Positions 1-11,300 of a stretch of 64,000 bases of DNA are shown here, in pieces. The stretch is from positions 34,124,001 through 34,188,000 of the forward strand of contig CM065818.1 in assembly GCA_033398695.1 (NCBI GenBank). Direction: 5' to 3'. Both the position numbers and the translations under genes were made by a program. The DNA is from Orobanche coerulescens. Taxonomy: Eukaryota; Streptophyta; Magnoliopsida; Lamiales; Orobanchaceae. Within the stretch, counting starts at the first letter, position 1. Each line of letters opens with the position of its first letter. The notes under the pieces were generated by a model. The model searched no databases. It was not told the DNA's origin and was given only the letters and a program-made list of their open reading frames with translations.

Positions 1-530
1 ATTGATATAATCATTCACTTCGAATCGGGAGAGGAGATTTGGTGAGGAACTATTGGTGAGGACCGTTTTATTCTGTGAGATAGGAATATACTCATAGGAA
101 CTACGTGGCATTTGGGAGATTTCATGCTTTTCGCCTATTGACGAATTAATTCACCTAGGGATAGAGTGCGTTATTTGCCTTTAGATAAATCTATTGACCT
201 CGGGAGAGGCGGTAGAATATATTAGCAATCTCCGCCTTCAATAAATTGGGAAAATTATTTATTACGGATAATCGAGAGTAAATTCGGATAAACTGAGGTG
301 GATTCAGAACCCTAGACTTATTCACCATTTGATTTATTTTATTCAAGCCATCGTTTTCTACTAGTCTTTTAGTTATTAATTGCAAAATCCCAAATTCGAT
401 TGTTCAAATAAAATTGGAATACACAAAAATCGGTAGTTAGAGATTCAGTCCTCGTGGGAACGATACTCTACTTATCACTTTATTACTTGTAAACGATGAC
501 GTGCACTTGCGTGTAAGAAATATCGCAACA
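1..530 (+). repeat. 5' LTR of element E (3' portion only)
   Basis: This stretch is the last 530 bases of the LTR and ends in GCAACA just before the primer binding site. It matches the corresponding part of the 3' LTR except at four substitutions, three of them C/T-type. The small open frames inside it are LTR sequence and not genes. Confidence 0.92.
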
Positions 531-536
531 AGTTTT

Positions 537-554
537 TGGCGCCGTTGCCGGGGA
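537..554 (+). other. Primer binding site, tRNA-Asp
   Basis: TGGCGCCGTTGCCGGGGA lies six bases after the 5' LTR. It is the reverse complement of the 3' end of plant tRNA-Asp(GUC), the primer I recall for Athila/Tat-type gypsy elements. It fixes the element's strand and the LTR boundary. Confidence 0.85.
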
Positions 555-672
555 TTGAAATTTTCTAATATCGATTTAAGTATTTCTAGTCTTAATTTGA
601 ACGTTTTAATTTTATTTTTGTGTATTTAATTTTGTTTATTTGTTCTTCCTTTCAGGACCTTTCGTGTAGTGC

Positions 673-2985
673 ATGAAAAAACTCGGTAACGAAGGCCTAC
701 TACCTTTGGATACCGAGCTCGAGCGCACTCTAAGAAGGAACAAAAAGGAGAAAAGAGAGTTGCAGACGACGGTCAACATGGCCGAGAATATCGAAGTCCA
801 AGGAGGATATAACCAAGTGCGGCAAGTTCAACCGGAGCTAGCTCTTCGAGATTATGCCATACCGCAGATCAATGCTAATTTTTCGGGAATTCGGCGTCCC
901 ACTATCCAAGCCAATAATTTTGAGATCAAGCCTGCTATTATTCAGATGGTGCAAAGTAGCCAATTCTATGATTGCCGAATGACGACCCAAATGCCCATAT
1001 TGCTTCTTTCCTTGAGATATGCGACACGTTCAAGACTAATGGTGTCACCGACGATGCCATCCGATTGAGGCTTTTCCCTTTCTCTTTGAGGGATAAAGCG
1101 AAATTTTGGTTAAATTCCTTACACGGGTCGATTACAACATGGGGGGTTAGCGCAAGCCTTCCTTGCCAAATTCTTCCCACTGCTAAGACGGCGAGGTTGA
1201 GAAACGAAATAACCACCTTTGGTCAAGACGATATGGAATCGCTCCACGAGGCGTGGGAGCGATATAAAGATTTGCTACGAAGATGCCCTCATCACGGCCT
1301 TCTGATTGGCTCGATTCATACGTTCTATACTGGTTTGAGTGCTTCTACACACACTCTCGTAGATGCGGCCGCTGGTGGGGCCTTGATGGGAAAGTCTATG
1401 GCAGAGGCACACTCGCTTTTGGAAGATATGGCCGCAAATGCGTACCAATGGCCATCGGAAAGATTGACACCGAAGAGAGTTATAGAAGTTTCAAGTAATG
1501 ACCCGATTTCCACTTTGTCAGCTCAAGTCGCCGCTTTGACCCATGACTCAGGCATTTTCGCACGCACCTTCCCCCGTTACCATTGAGACATGCAATTGGT
1601 GTAACGGATCACACCCGAGCGCGGAGTGTCAAGTTGGAAACCCGTTCGAGCAACATCAGATGGAGCAGGCTCAATTCGTGGGAAATGGAAATCGGCAGAA
1701 TAACCCGTACTCCAACACTTATAATCCGGGGTGGCGCAATCATCCCAACTTTTCATGGAGAAACGGACAGAACTCACACCAGCCCCCGTTCGCTCAGAAT
1801 CAACAGCAGCCCCCTCCCGCTCCCAAAGTGTCTCTCGAGGAAGCACTTGCAAAATTTATGACCCGTACTGAAGCTACATTGCAAAATCATTCCGCTTCCA
1901 TTCGGAACTTGGAGGTCCAGCTGGGCCAAATTACTAATGTGTTGACAGCTCGCCCGGAGGGAGCATTGCCGAGTACAACAGAGACAAATCCTAGAGAGAG
2001 TCTAAACGCAATCAGCTTAAGAAGTGGAAAAGAGGTGCTGGATCAGCCCGAGCGGGGTAAAAAGAAGAAGGAAATTGAGGAAGAGAAGGATTTAAAGCCA
2101 GAGGAGTCGAAGGATTTGAAACCTTCAATAAAGTTGCCGGATAACTCGAAAACATGTGTGTCCCCCGTCCCGTTTCCGCAGAGATTACAGCAAAGAAGGG
2201 CGGACAAACAATTTTCCAAGTTGCTTGATGTGTTTAAAAAGCTTCACATAAACATTCCGTTCGCCGACGCGTTGGAACAGATGCCGAGTTACGTTAAGTT
2301 CATGAAAGAGATATTATCTAAGAAAAGAAAGCTTGAGGAGTTTGAAACGGTCGCCTTGACAGAGGAGTGCAGTGCAATTCTTCAAAAGAAGCTCCCACCT
2401 AAATTGAAAGATCCGGGAAGCTTCAACATACCGTGCACCATGGGGAATCTTTCTTTTAATAAGGCACTATGCGATCTTGGTGCTAGTATCAACCTCATGC
2501 CTCTGTCGATTTTCAAAAAGCTGGATATTGGGGAATCCAAGCCAACAACAGTCTCCTTACAATTGGCGGATCGATCCATCAAATACCCAAGGGGAGTGAT
2601 TGAGGACGTTTTAGTCAAAGTTGACAAGTTCATCTTTCCAGCCGATTTCATCGTACTCGACATGGAGGAAGATGAAGATATTCCAATCATCTTGGGACGA
2701 CCATTTTTAGCAACTGGCCGAACCCTTATAGACGTGGAAAAAGGGGAGTTAACTCTGAGGGTCCAAGACGAGCAAGTTACTTTTCAAGTATTCAAATCGT
2801 TTCCATGTCCCGGAAGTATTGATAACAGGTCACAAATTGAAAGTGTAAATGCCGTTGAAAGAGGAAAGCACCGAAAACATCGTCGGTGGGAAAATTCAGA
2901 TTTTGTGTTAAATGGTCCAAGTCTTAAGAAGGATGTAGACGAGTGGCGTTCCTCGAGCATGAAGACAAATCTGCTGCAGTCTTGA
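673..2985 (+). pseudogene. gag-protease polyprotein of Athila-like gypsy element, frameshifted
   Basis: Would encode the virus-like-particle protein and processing protease. From the ATG at 673 the reading moves from frame 1 (673-1068) to another frame (972-1586) and back to frame 1 (1543-2985). The first part holds a plant retrotransposon gag domain (FLEICDTFKTNGV, RLFPFSLRDKAKFWLNSL). A CX2CX3HX4C zinc knuckle (CNWCNGSHPSAEC) starts at about 1596. The protease follows at about 2400-2780, with the active-site region CDLGASINLMP and the downstream ILGRPFL motif. Breaks lie near 985 and 1540. A pair of compensating shifts near 1140 and 1183 garbles about ten residues; these sit beside short G or C runs, so base-call error is possible. 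The frame ends at 2985 with no RT behind it. Confidence 0.85.
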
Positions 2986-3211
2986 GTGCGTTTGTGAAGG
3001 AGGAGAGTAAGCCGAAAGCCCAGCGGACAATTAGTCATGGAAAAACCGGGTGTTTCGGGAAGTTGTTCACATCGAAACCTTTCCGCAAACAACATTTGAT
3101 GACCGAACCGAAAGTCGAATCGCTGACGACCAATGGTCATAATTTTAACAAATATATGAACGGTTCGATGAACGGGGCGGAAACCAAATGGAGTTTGCGA
3201 AAAGCGAACTA
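2943..3211 (+). pseudogene. Remnant of pol C-terminus (integrase tail)
   Basis: A different frame overlapping the end of gag-protease runs to a stop at 3209-3211. Its end (KVESLTTNGHNFNKYMNG) resembles the tail of Athila integrases, where a 'V-N-G-x-x-(L/F)-K' segment closes pol. Just after it, at about 3247-3275, comes GCGCTTCTCGGGAGGCAACCCGAG-like sequence, which I recall as typical directly behind pol in Athila elements. I infer that an internal deletion removed RT, RNase H and the integrase core and joined protease to the last part of pol. The family assignment of this short piece is from memory and not certain. Confidence 0.5.
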
Positions 3212-3430
3212 ATGCTTTCCAATAGGTCCGGCTGAAGACTATAAACTTAGCGCTTCTCGGGAGGCAACCCGAGTTCGTAGTTGTAGATTTTTGCATTCCT
3301 TTATTTTTCTTGCATCTTTGATTTCTATTTTTTCTTTATTTTTGTGCTTCAATTTGCTTCTGCCTCTCGCTTTTAACGAGTTCTGCTCAAAATTCTGTGC
3401 AGAAAAGTCCCAGGGAAGAAACTGAAGTTT

Positions 3431-3652
3431 GAGCCGCGGCACAGGTATTGTGAGCCGCGGCACACATCAATCGTAAGGGGAGGCTAAACCAACTGTACCC
3501 TGTGCCGCGGCACGGCATAAATGAGCCGCGGCACACTTGAGCACTGAGCCGCGGCACACGTAATCTGTGCCGCGGCACACGACAAAACGAGCAAGCAGGT
3601 AAAAGGGACTGTACCCTGTGCCGCGGCTCACTTTAGCTGTGCCGCGGCACAC
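3431..3652 (+). promoter_or_regulatory. Cluster of eight GWGCCGCGGCWC palindromes, candidate internal promoter of ORF2
   Basis: Eight near-identical copies of GTGCCGCGGCAC, GAGCCGCGGCAC or GTGCCGCGGCTC occur within about 220 bases at uneven spacing. A weak TATA-like stretch (CTTATAATTC) follows at about 3679. Then come a pyrimidine-rich leader, an intron-like segment and the ORF2 start. The same motif cluster recurs in this element's LTR upstream of a good TATA box, which is why I read it as promoter-associated. Function is inferred. Confidence 0.55.
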
Positions 3653-3815
3653 TATGCGGAATCTGAAAGGCCCTGGTAGCTTATAATTCTCAATCGGCCG
3701 AACACCCAGGTATTTCTTCTTCCCTTCTCTTTCCCTCCCCAGCGCGCGATTCGGCCGAAGTTGTCTTCCAATTTTTTGTTGCGATTTCTTCTTGCATTCT
3801 TCACAAAACCAAAAG

Positions 3816-4339
3816 GTATGTTCAAATCGTTGATCTCTACTTGTTTATGGTTTAGATTTGAAGTTGTTTATGCCTTGGACGGATTGAACATGTTATTTTC
3901 CTTCAAAAAGTTTTAGGATTGTTTAGAGGATAACATGGTAGTTTGAATCAAATTTTCATGGTTAGTTTGGAATATGAATGAATTGAGTGTGTTGTGTTGA
4001 TGATGATTGAATGGTGTTTCTGTTCTTGGGGGTTGAATCGAGCTATAGCCATGTTTATTCTTCAAGTAAACTTGTGCCCTCAAGGTGTTTGATAAATTGC
4101 CTAAGTGGAAAATTTCCTTTGGAAAAGCAATCGTTTGAATTTTCGTGCAACGTATACGTTCTGAATTTACAGCAAGCCCAACCCTTACATCCAGGTTAAG
4201 AGTTTAAGTCCAATTTCATCCTTCTCTCACAAATGCGCTATTTTGTTAAATTCGGGATTTCTGGCTGGACATCCTTAGCCAAGTGTAGATCATTGTTATT
4301 ATTGTTTGCGTGAATAAACCCTCGTGTTGTACTTTTCAG
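3816..4339 (+). other. Candidate intron in the 5' leader of ORF2
   Basis: A strong donor (AAAAG|GTATGT) lies at 3815/3816. A pyrimidine-tract acceptor (CTTTTCAG|GA) lies at 4339/4340, eight bases before the ORF2 ATG. The segment between is T-rich and has no long reading frame. Leader introns before the extra ORF would fit a separately expressed or spliced ORF2. RNA evidence would be needed to confirm it. Confidence 0.5.
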
Positions 4340-4347
4340 GACTGATT

Positions 4348-5700
4348 ATGGCGAGAACAAAGAAACTGAGCAAGAGAGATAGGACCCAGTCATCCCCCAC
4401 TCGAGGGGAGACCTCTCGTGGTCGGGCCGGGGCGGAGGGGCATCAGTTTTCGGACCCTGAAATTCACAAGATATTCAATGAAAAGATCCGGCCACGACCG
4501 CTTATTCCAGAGAGGGGATTCACTCCAGCTCCTCAGGACGGGGAATTGCTCGCTATGATTGATAAGATGGGGTGGGCCAGATTTGCTGCACCCCCCGAGC
4601 CAGCGGTTATCTCGATTGTGCAGGAGTTCTACGCCGGATTACCTTTGTTGAAGCACATTCGGGCGGGGCATACGTTGCCGTCATTAGAGTCTCGGACTCG
4701 GAGTCGATGTCAGGGTTACGATAGATTTCTCCACGTTTGCTATTCGGAGGTGTTTGGGCTTCGGTGGTTGATGATTCGGCCTATGGCCGAGTGATGACCC
4801 GGCCTCACGAAGGAGGCCTGCTCGAGACCATTGCACGGCCGATACCGACTGGGAGCAGCGAGCACAGGGTTCTTCCACTTTCCACTTCAGGAGCTCGCGC
4901 CTCAGCCGGCTCGGGCGTGCCTGGCTTTATTTTATATGCGCACGCATTGACCCCACCTCCCAGATCCGTACGGTCTTTCTCTCCCGCGCCCGGACACTTT
5001 ATGCTATCACTTCCGGGCTGCGTTTCGATGTGGCCCTCATCCTGGTCCGATCTATCTTCCAGTGTATCCAGGGGGGGCCAAGACGGGGTTGAAGCACCCC
5101 TCTCTCATCTGCGCTTTGTGCCGGCGTGGTCGACGTGGTGGCAACGAGCCGATGCTTGTCCCCCAGGCCCCGATCGACCACCGCATCATATCACACTTTG
5201 ACCAGTGGGGAGGAGCGCCGGCGCACGCTCGGGGGAGAGGATTTCTGCTAGAAGAGGCCCACGAGGGGTCCCCCGAGCCGCTTTTGTTGACACATGGAGA
5301 TGCCGGCCTGCCACCCGACAGAACGAGGTTGCAGGAGTTGTTTGATGGGCTGAGGGAGGATCTGAGGAGACAGAGAGAGGAGCAGAGAGAGGATCTGAGG
5401 AGAGAGAGAGAGGAGCTGAGAGAGGAGACGAGGAGAGAGAGAGATGAGATGAGGAGAGAGAGGGAGAGTTTGATGGCTGCCATGCGAGAGGAGCAGCGGA
5501 CGGAGCGGGAGAGCGTTGTTGCTGCCGTCAGAGCCGAGATGCGAGAGCGAGAGCCGCCGGGCCCGACGAGAGGCGAGGCGTCGGCTGCGAGGATGCTTAT
5601 CATCGGGAGCACCTCGCCGCATGGGCGGCCCATATCATGCATCCCGACGGGCCATTTATTGCACCCGCCCGGCCACCACACCACCCTCCTCACCGGATGA
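4348..5700 (+). pseudogene. ORF2: putative plant transposon protein domain plus coiled coil, broken
   Basis: The ATG at 4348 opens a basic N-terminus (MARTKK). A region of about 150 residues follows with an ERGF segment near residue 55, a 'GW..F' segment, and VQEFYAG near residue 100. This pattern resembles the 'putative plant transposon protein' domain that I recall in ORFs downstream of plant gag-pol genes. The frame meets two TGA stops at 4792-4797 and another near 4948, then continues in the same frame from about 5062 to a TGA at 5698-5700. A conserved-looking piece (HPSLICALCRRG) appears near 5095. The C-terminal part (about 5335-5560) is an almost pure E/R coiled coil of REEL/REDL repeats. 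The function is unknown; it could be an env-like or accessory protein of the element. Confidence 0.6.
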
Positions 5701-6243
5701 TGCGGCACCGATTCTGAGCGGAGGGAGAAGTACTTGACCTTTTACTTTTATTGCATATCATTTTTGTCCATTGAGGTCAATGTACGTCCTAAGTTTGGGG
5801 GATTTACTTTCGGTTGCTACATTCATTGTTGTACTTTATTTTATTCTTTGTACTTTATTTCGTTGCACTTTTCATTACTTTGCGTAAAAATTTTTAGATA
5901 GCCTTGCTTGTCTTAGTTTTCTTTATTCGTGAATTTTTCGTGCTTCTATTTGTGTGATACTGATGTTACGACCTTTGTTTTTCTCTGAAGAAACGGTCGA
6001 GTTTTAGTCGAGTTGTAGTCAATTATTTACATTACCTTAGTAGTCATTTAGGTCCAAAATTTTTCGTGATTGTAGAGGTCTTGGCAGATAAGAGACGATA
6101 CATACTTGTTTTAAAATCACCATCAATACGTTTGGTTACATTTTCCGGATAGTGAGTCGTACTGTTTCTTTAGTCGTGTTGGCACTTAGATTGAGTTTAG
6201 AGTCGGTCAGTTTTTCCCAAAAGTCGAGATAATGTGTTCTATG
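5701..6243 (+). other. Non-coding region after ORF2 with an upstream polypurine-like tract
   Basis: No reading frame is supported here. A tract CTAAGTTTGGGGGA at about 5789-5803 closely resembles the real polypurine tract before the 3' LTR and may be a second initiation site for plus-strand synthesis. The rest is T-rich 3' untranslated sequence. Confidence 0.45.
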
Positions 6244-6575
6244 AAGGGAAGTCTAGTAACCGGGGGCATTCGCGTGACCCATTGTTTACTCTCGCGTAAA
6301 ACGACGACCCTGATTAGACTAGTGATTTAGATATTTCACATGTGCCAATGATAGGGAGCCTAGTAACCGGGGGTATTCGCGTGACCCGCCGTTTACTCTC
6401 GCGTAAAACGGCGACCTTGATTCGAACATGCGGAAATTATATATTCGAGTTGTTTCTCCGCTGTAGACGGGAACTTAGTAACTAGAAGCATCCATGTGCC
6501 CCATGAGTGTCTTTTACGTCAAACGGTTTTCTAATACATGAGAATGGAAGTTCCACCCTAGGATTATCCCGATGA
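6244..6575 (+). repeat. Three tandem repeats of about 110 bp in the 3' untranslated region of element E
   Basis: Units start near 6244, 6353 and 6467. Units 1 and 2 share 'CTAGTAACCGGGGG..ATTCGCGTGACCC' and 'GTTTACTCTCGCGTAAAACG' with few changes. Unit 3 is decayed but keeps 'CTTAGTAACTAGAAGCATCC' and 'TTTTACGTCAAACGG'. No protein is encoded. The remaining stretch, 6576-6977, holds nothing I can identify. Confidence 0.75.
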
Positions 6576-6977
6576 AACATCCCGAGATCCTAACCTAGTG
6601 GTCAACTCGAATAAATTTCTTGAGCATATATATATAAGGGATTCTTGTCAGGGTTTATTTGTTATGAAACTCGTGAAAATTGTGCCACTATGTGGAGCGG
6701 GACGAACTAGCTTGTTTATTTTAGCCTTTCATATTGGCGGTCGATTTGACTCACGTTTTGTTAATCTTTGAGTGGATTTTCTTCATGAGCAGTGATTAGG
6801 GTGAACTTGATTACTTTGCGGAATCATTATTCGAGTGCGACTTGCTATTATGACACGTGTATTATTTAGAGAGAATTACGGGATAGTATTGATTAGGTTG
6901 AACACTATGAGTTGCACGATGATTCACGACATTCTTTTATTGAATTTAATTCTTTTTGCTTGAGGACAAGCAAAGGC

Positions 6978-6994
6978 TTAAGTTTGGGGGTATT
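6978..6994 (+). other. Polypurine tract of element E
   Basis: TTAAGTTTGGGGGTATT directly precedes the TG that opens the 3' LTR. This position and the G run fit the plus-strand primer of Athila-type gypsy elements. Confidence 0.75.
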
Positions 6995-8296
6995 TGTTAG
7001 GCGTATTTTTATACGCTTATTTATCATTATTTTGTAGTATTTTGGAGAGTGAAATTGTCTAAATGAGCCTTTAATGCCTTAATTTTGTATGATTGACGGG
7101 AAATTGAAGTCCGGAGCTAAAACGAAGCAAAACGGCGCAGCCAAATCTGGACTATGAGCCGCGGCACAAGGAAGCGAGGCCGCGGCACGGGAAGAAACCC
7201 GGCCAAGGCGAGTAATCAGTACTGTGTCGCGGCCTGATCCAGTGAGCCGCGGCCTGAGAATAAATTGAAGACGCCCGGGCATCCATTCAAGGCTCTGTGC
7301 CGCGGCACAGTATAGTGCGCCGCAGCTTTGCTTGGCGGTTTTTGTATGTTCGCACGGATTTTGGGCCGTTTCGAAGCCAGTTTTCGACCGACTGATACGG
7401 ACGCGAGTTGGAGGATATGTTGAGCTATAAATAGGGTTTAAGACCCTAATTAAAAGATGTGTGGGGATCTTTTAATCTTTTGAAGCTTAAGCTTGGAGAC
7501 GGCAGAAGAAGAGGAAGCGAGAAGACTTGAGGCGAGAGGCGGAAGTCAAGAACGGAGGAATCCGAGCTTCATCTGCGTTTGATTTTTATGCTTTCATTTA
7601 TCTATTCTGTATTTTCAATTATTAGTATGTCAGGCTAAAGCCCTAATCTAGGGTTTTGATGAAACCTATGTTTTGACGAATTTCTTGAGACTATCCAATT
7701 AATTACCTTTTTGTTGAGTTTTCCCCAATTGTGTTTAATGCTTGCAATTATCTGGCCAATAGTTGTATTGATATAATCATTCACTTCAAATCGGGAGAGG
7801 AGATTTGGTGAGGAACTATTGGTGAGGACCGTTTTATTCTGTGAGATAGGAATATACTCATAGGAACTACGTGGCCTTTGGGAGATTTCATGCTTTTCGC
7901 CTATTGACGAATTAATTCACCTAGGGATAGAGTGTGTTATTTGCCTTTAGATAAATCTATTGACCTCGGGAGAGGCGGTAGAATATATTAGCAATCTCCG
8001 CCTTCAATAAATTGGGAAAATTATTTATTACGGATAATCGAGAGTAAATTCGGATAAACTGAGGTGGATTCAGAACCCTAGACTTATTCATCATTTGATT
8101 TATTTTATTCAAGCCATCGTTTTCTACTAGTCTTTTAGTTATTAATTGCAAAATCCCAAATTCGATTGTTCAAATAAAATTGGAATACACAAAAATCGGT
8201 AGTTAGAGATTCAGTCCTCGTGGGAACGATACTCTACTTATCACTTTATTACTTGTAAACGATGACGTGCACTTGCGTGTAAGAAATATCGCAACA
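6995..8296 (+). repeat. 3' LTR of element E (complete, 1302 bp)
   Basis: It runs from TGTTAG to GCAACA, giving the TG...CA ends of an LTR. Its last 530 bases match positions 1-530. It carries its own palindrome cluster and a TATA box, listed separately. Four substitutions in 530 bases against the other LTR point to a recent insertion. Confidence 0.92.
7152..7434 (+). promoter_or_regulatory. LTR promoter of element E: GCCGCGGC palindrome cluster and TATA box
   Basis: About six copies or near-copies of the GTGCCGCGGCAC palindrome lie between 7152 and 7330, some with one half changed (for example TCGCGGCCTGA). A clear TATA box, CTATAAATAG, is at 7425-7434, about 100 bases downstream. Transcription would start shortly after it, giving the R-U5 part of the LTR. 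Confidence 0.65.
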
Positions 8297-8347
8297 TTTC
8301 GAAGAGAAAAATTACAAATCAAGAATAATATACAGAGATTTCAGCTC

Positions 8348-11300
8348 CTATCTGTAGTCCGCATGCCTCCATGGCTTTCTCCCTGGATCATTCTCGGTAC
8401 CACGCCACCAGTTCTGTAGGGAATCATTGCCTCGATCCTGGTATATAGCTCTTCCTTTATAGGATCGATCAAAGGCAAGAATCCAGTCTTTTGGATGGGT
8501 GATCCGATCTCCTCTTCTGTGTTTGGATTTCATCTCGATCTGGAGAGGGAGTTTTCCGTCTTCTAGCATCTTCGTAAATTTGTATGCGGCCTCCGCTAAC
8601 GTTTTATAGTTCTTGAAGATGGCGGATTCCCTGATGAGTTTGACAAAGTATCTCATCAGTTCGTTCTTCCTCCATTGCTTCACTTCATCGGCAGTAGGAT
8701 GGCGGTTGGTCGGCAGACGAATTTCAGAAGGTCTCTGGATTAGATTTTGCCACGGAACATTTGGATCATGAAATTCAGGTCAGGAGCCTGAAATCTTAAA
8801 ACTTTGGGAGTGAGGGGCTAGCTTGTTTAACTCGGCAGTGATGCTGTCTTGAGCGGCCTCGAATTCCCTTTCTTGTTGTATCCTGATTCTCCTAGCAGCT
8901 TCTCTTGCCTCTTCCCCCTTTTTGGCTTCATCAAGACGTTCTAGGATTTCTAGTGCAGCATCCTGTTTCGTCTCGATGTTAGTCATTCTTTCTACAAGGG
9001 CGGAAAGCGTCTGCGACATGTCCTTGATGCATTTGTCGTGAGCGCGCAATTGAGAGCTGTTTTCAATCATGGCACATGCGGTCTTGGCTTCAGCTATTCG
9101 TGTTTTGGTTGCTTCTTCCTTCAGGAGTTGCTCCTGCTTGTCTTCCATGATTTTCAGATCTTGTTTGAAAACTTCTGGCAGAAGAACGAATGCCTCGACA
9201 ACACGAGGTACTTCATGTTGTAGAGTGGTCATCTCCTCCACAGCAGAAGTATGCATCCAATTCAATGCTTTATCAACGGAAGACAGAGCATTCACTGCAT
9301 CCTGGATGAATACAGTTTGAAGACCAAGTGCACGCAGGCGCTCTTTCCTAGCGGCAGAAATCGGAGAATCTGGTTGAGCAAAGTCTTCAGAGATGTTCAA
9401 CCTCCTTACGTTCACGGTTGGTCGTGAAGTAAGTTGGACATCCTCAGGTATGATACCGTCCTCGGATTCCACGGTTGAAGGGGCGGGAGCAGCTTGTTCT
9501 GGTTCGGCGATAGGGGGTTGAGTGTCTTCCTGTTGCGAAGTTTCCTCAGTAGACATGGATACAGGAGGGACTGAATCCTCCTGTTGTCTCTCAGTGACAA
9601 CTTCTTCAGTGGCAGCAGGCTCAGGTGCCTGTTCCAAAACTACTTCAGCTTCCTCGACTAGAGGGACTGATTCCTTTTCGTCGGGAATTAACTCTTACTG
9701 TGGCGAAGGGGGATTGCTTCGAGTCGATGGCCCTTCATCACCTTTTGGTGGATAGGCGTCTCTAGCTTGAACCTCTTCACGACTCATTCTCAGACCAGCT
9801 TGAAAAGCATCGTCGTCGTCGTCTGAGTCATTGTCATTGTCGTCTTTTGGATTTGCGGGAGAGTCCTCTGACTTGTCCTTTCCTTTACTTCTAGCGTCAT
9901 ATTTCTGCAACAGATGGCTTTCAATCAGCTCTTTGCAGAAGGGATTGTCCCATCAGATCAGGGCTTCAATTTCCATTGAGTCCGTCACTTCTGAGACGAA
10001 TCTTTCTTCTTGGCTCCAATCGCTCCAGTTGTACAATGTTTCGTACGGAGCTAGCCTGTAGCCTTTCCATGTTAAAAATCTTTCGTAAGCATGTTCAATT
10101 TGAACAGAAAGAAGGGTCTTATGAATAATGGTGTCAGGGGAGGGACTACGTACAACGTCTGGAGAGGTTGTAGCGAGGGATTCCTGTACAGGTATGGGAT
10201 CCTGTATGGAAGTGGGACTCCTTACAGGGGATGGTGCCCTGAAGGAAGATGGATCATGTACGGGTGTGGGATCCCGCAGAGGAGAAGTAGCTGTTGGCTC
10301 CAAATGGGCAGCCGACTCGCTAAAGTCTTGTTCATTGGCAGATGTCTCATTATCCGTCCTAGCCGCCAAAGGCTCAGGATCTACTGTTGATACAGTAGGG
10401 GACACCTCTTCCACAGGGGTTGGGCCCTGGGGTTGTTTTTCAGTGGGTTGAGCCACGGGGGAAACTTCTTCGGAGGGCTTGGCAGATTTGACTTTAGAAA
10501 GCCTCCTAAGTCTCTTCTTGGGCTTCTCACCAGCAGTGGGTTTCTTGCTGTGAGATCTATTTCTCTTCTTTGAAGATTCCACTTCCTGGAACTTCAAGGA
10601 CTCATCTCGTGGATTTGCGAAAACTGGCATACTTCCAGTTTTTGGGTGGTTGCAGACCAAAGTGGTTTGATTATACGCAGTAGGCTTGACGTCTCCTAGG
10701 TATATCCTGGAGTTATTCTTCCTAGCATCAGCGGATTGCGACAGTCCGCATTTCGTCAGGATATGGTTTAACATCAAACCAAAAGATTTCTTCTGGGTGG
10801 CAGGCTTGCACACCTCCTCTTGCAGGCGCTTCAGGATTATCTGGCACCAATTGACCTTTTCACAGGTCAGAATAGCCACCATCATCCTGAACCTCAGGTT
10901 GGTACACATTTCGAACGCACCGGTTCGATTTTCAATTACTCTGCAGCAAAAATCATGAAGATACACATATGGGAGACAAAAATTTTTCTTGTGACATGTA
11001 GTATGAACCATGTCAACAACTTTGGAGCCTGTGAACAGTCCATAAAATTTAGTGATTAGCTCTTGAGACCCAAATGTCTCAAGTTGATCCATAGTCAGGC
11101 CATCAGCGGGTAGCCTGTAGATGTTCTGGAGCAGATTGTTATCAACACAGATCTCAACTCCTTGGATTGTAGCGATAATGTCAGCAACATGACCTCCTTG
11201 GGCCAATGACAAAAAGCGTACGGCGGCGTTGAGGTAAAATTCCTCAACCAGATGAGCATCGTACTTATCAGCGGTCTGACTTCCAAGGCGATAGAGGCCT

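Larger units (their letters stand above)
1..8296 (+). mobile_element. Non-autonomous Athila-like Ty3/gypsy retrotransposon (element E), 5' LTR truncated by window edge
   Basis: The two LTRs match without indels: bases 1-530 align with 7767-8296 with four substitutions, about 0.75 percent. The 3' LTR is 1302 bp, so about 772 bp of the 5' LTR lies left of the window and the full element would be about 9.07 kb. Internal order is tRNA-Asp primer site, gag-protease, a short integrase-tail remnant, a palindrome cluster, an intron-like leader, a second ORF with a coiled coil, three tandem repeats, polypurine tract and 3' LTR. RT, RNase H and the integrase core are absent, so it would need enzymes in trans. 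It probably lies inside element H, because H's reading frame resumes directly after 8296; the flanking duplication cannot be checked here. Confidence 0.88.

Noticed and set aside
2784..3296. 170-codon minus-strand frame opposite the gag-protease end
   Set aside because: It is the shadow of the protease/pol-tail coding region and has no family features.
5052..5708. Long minus-strand frames opposite the ORF2 coiled coil
   Set aside because: They mirror the E/R repeat as Leu/Ser repeats. The plus-strand frame is in phase with ORF2 and has the conserved N-terminal domain, so these are shadows.
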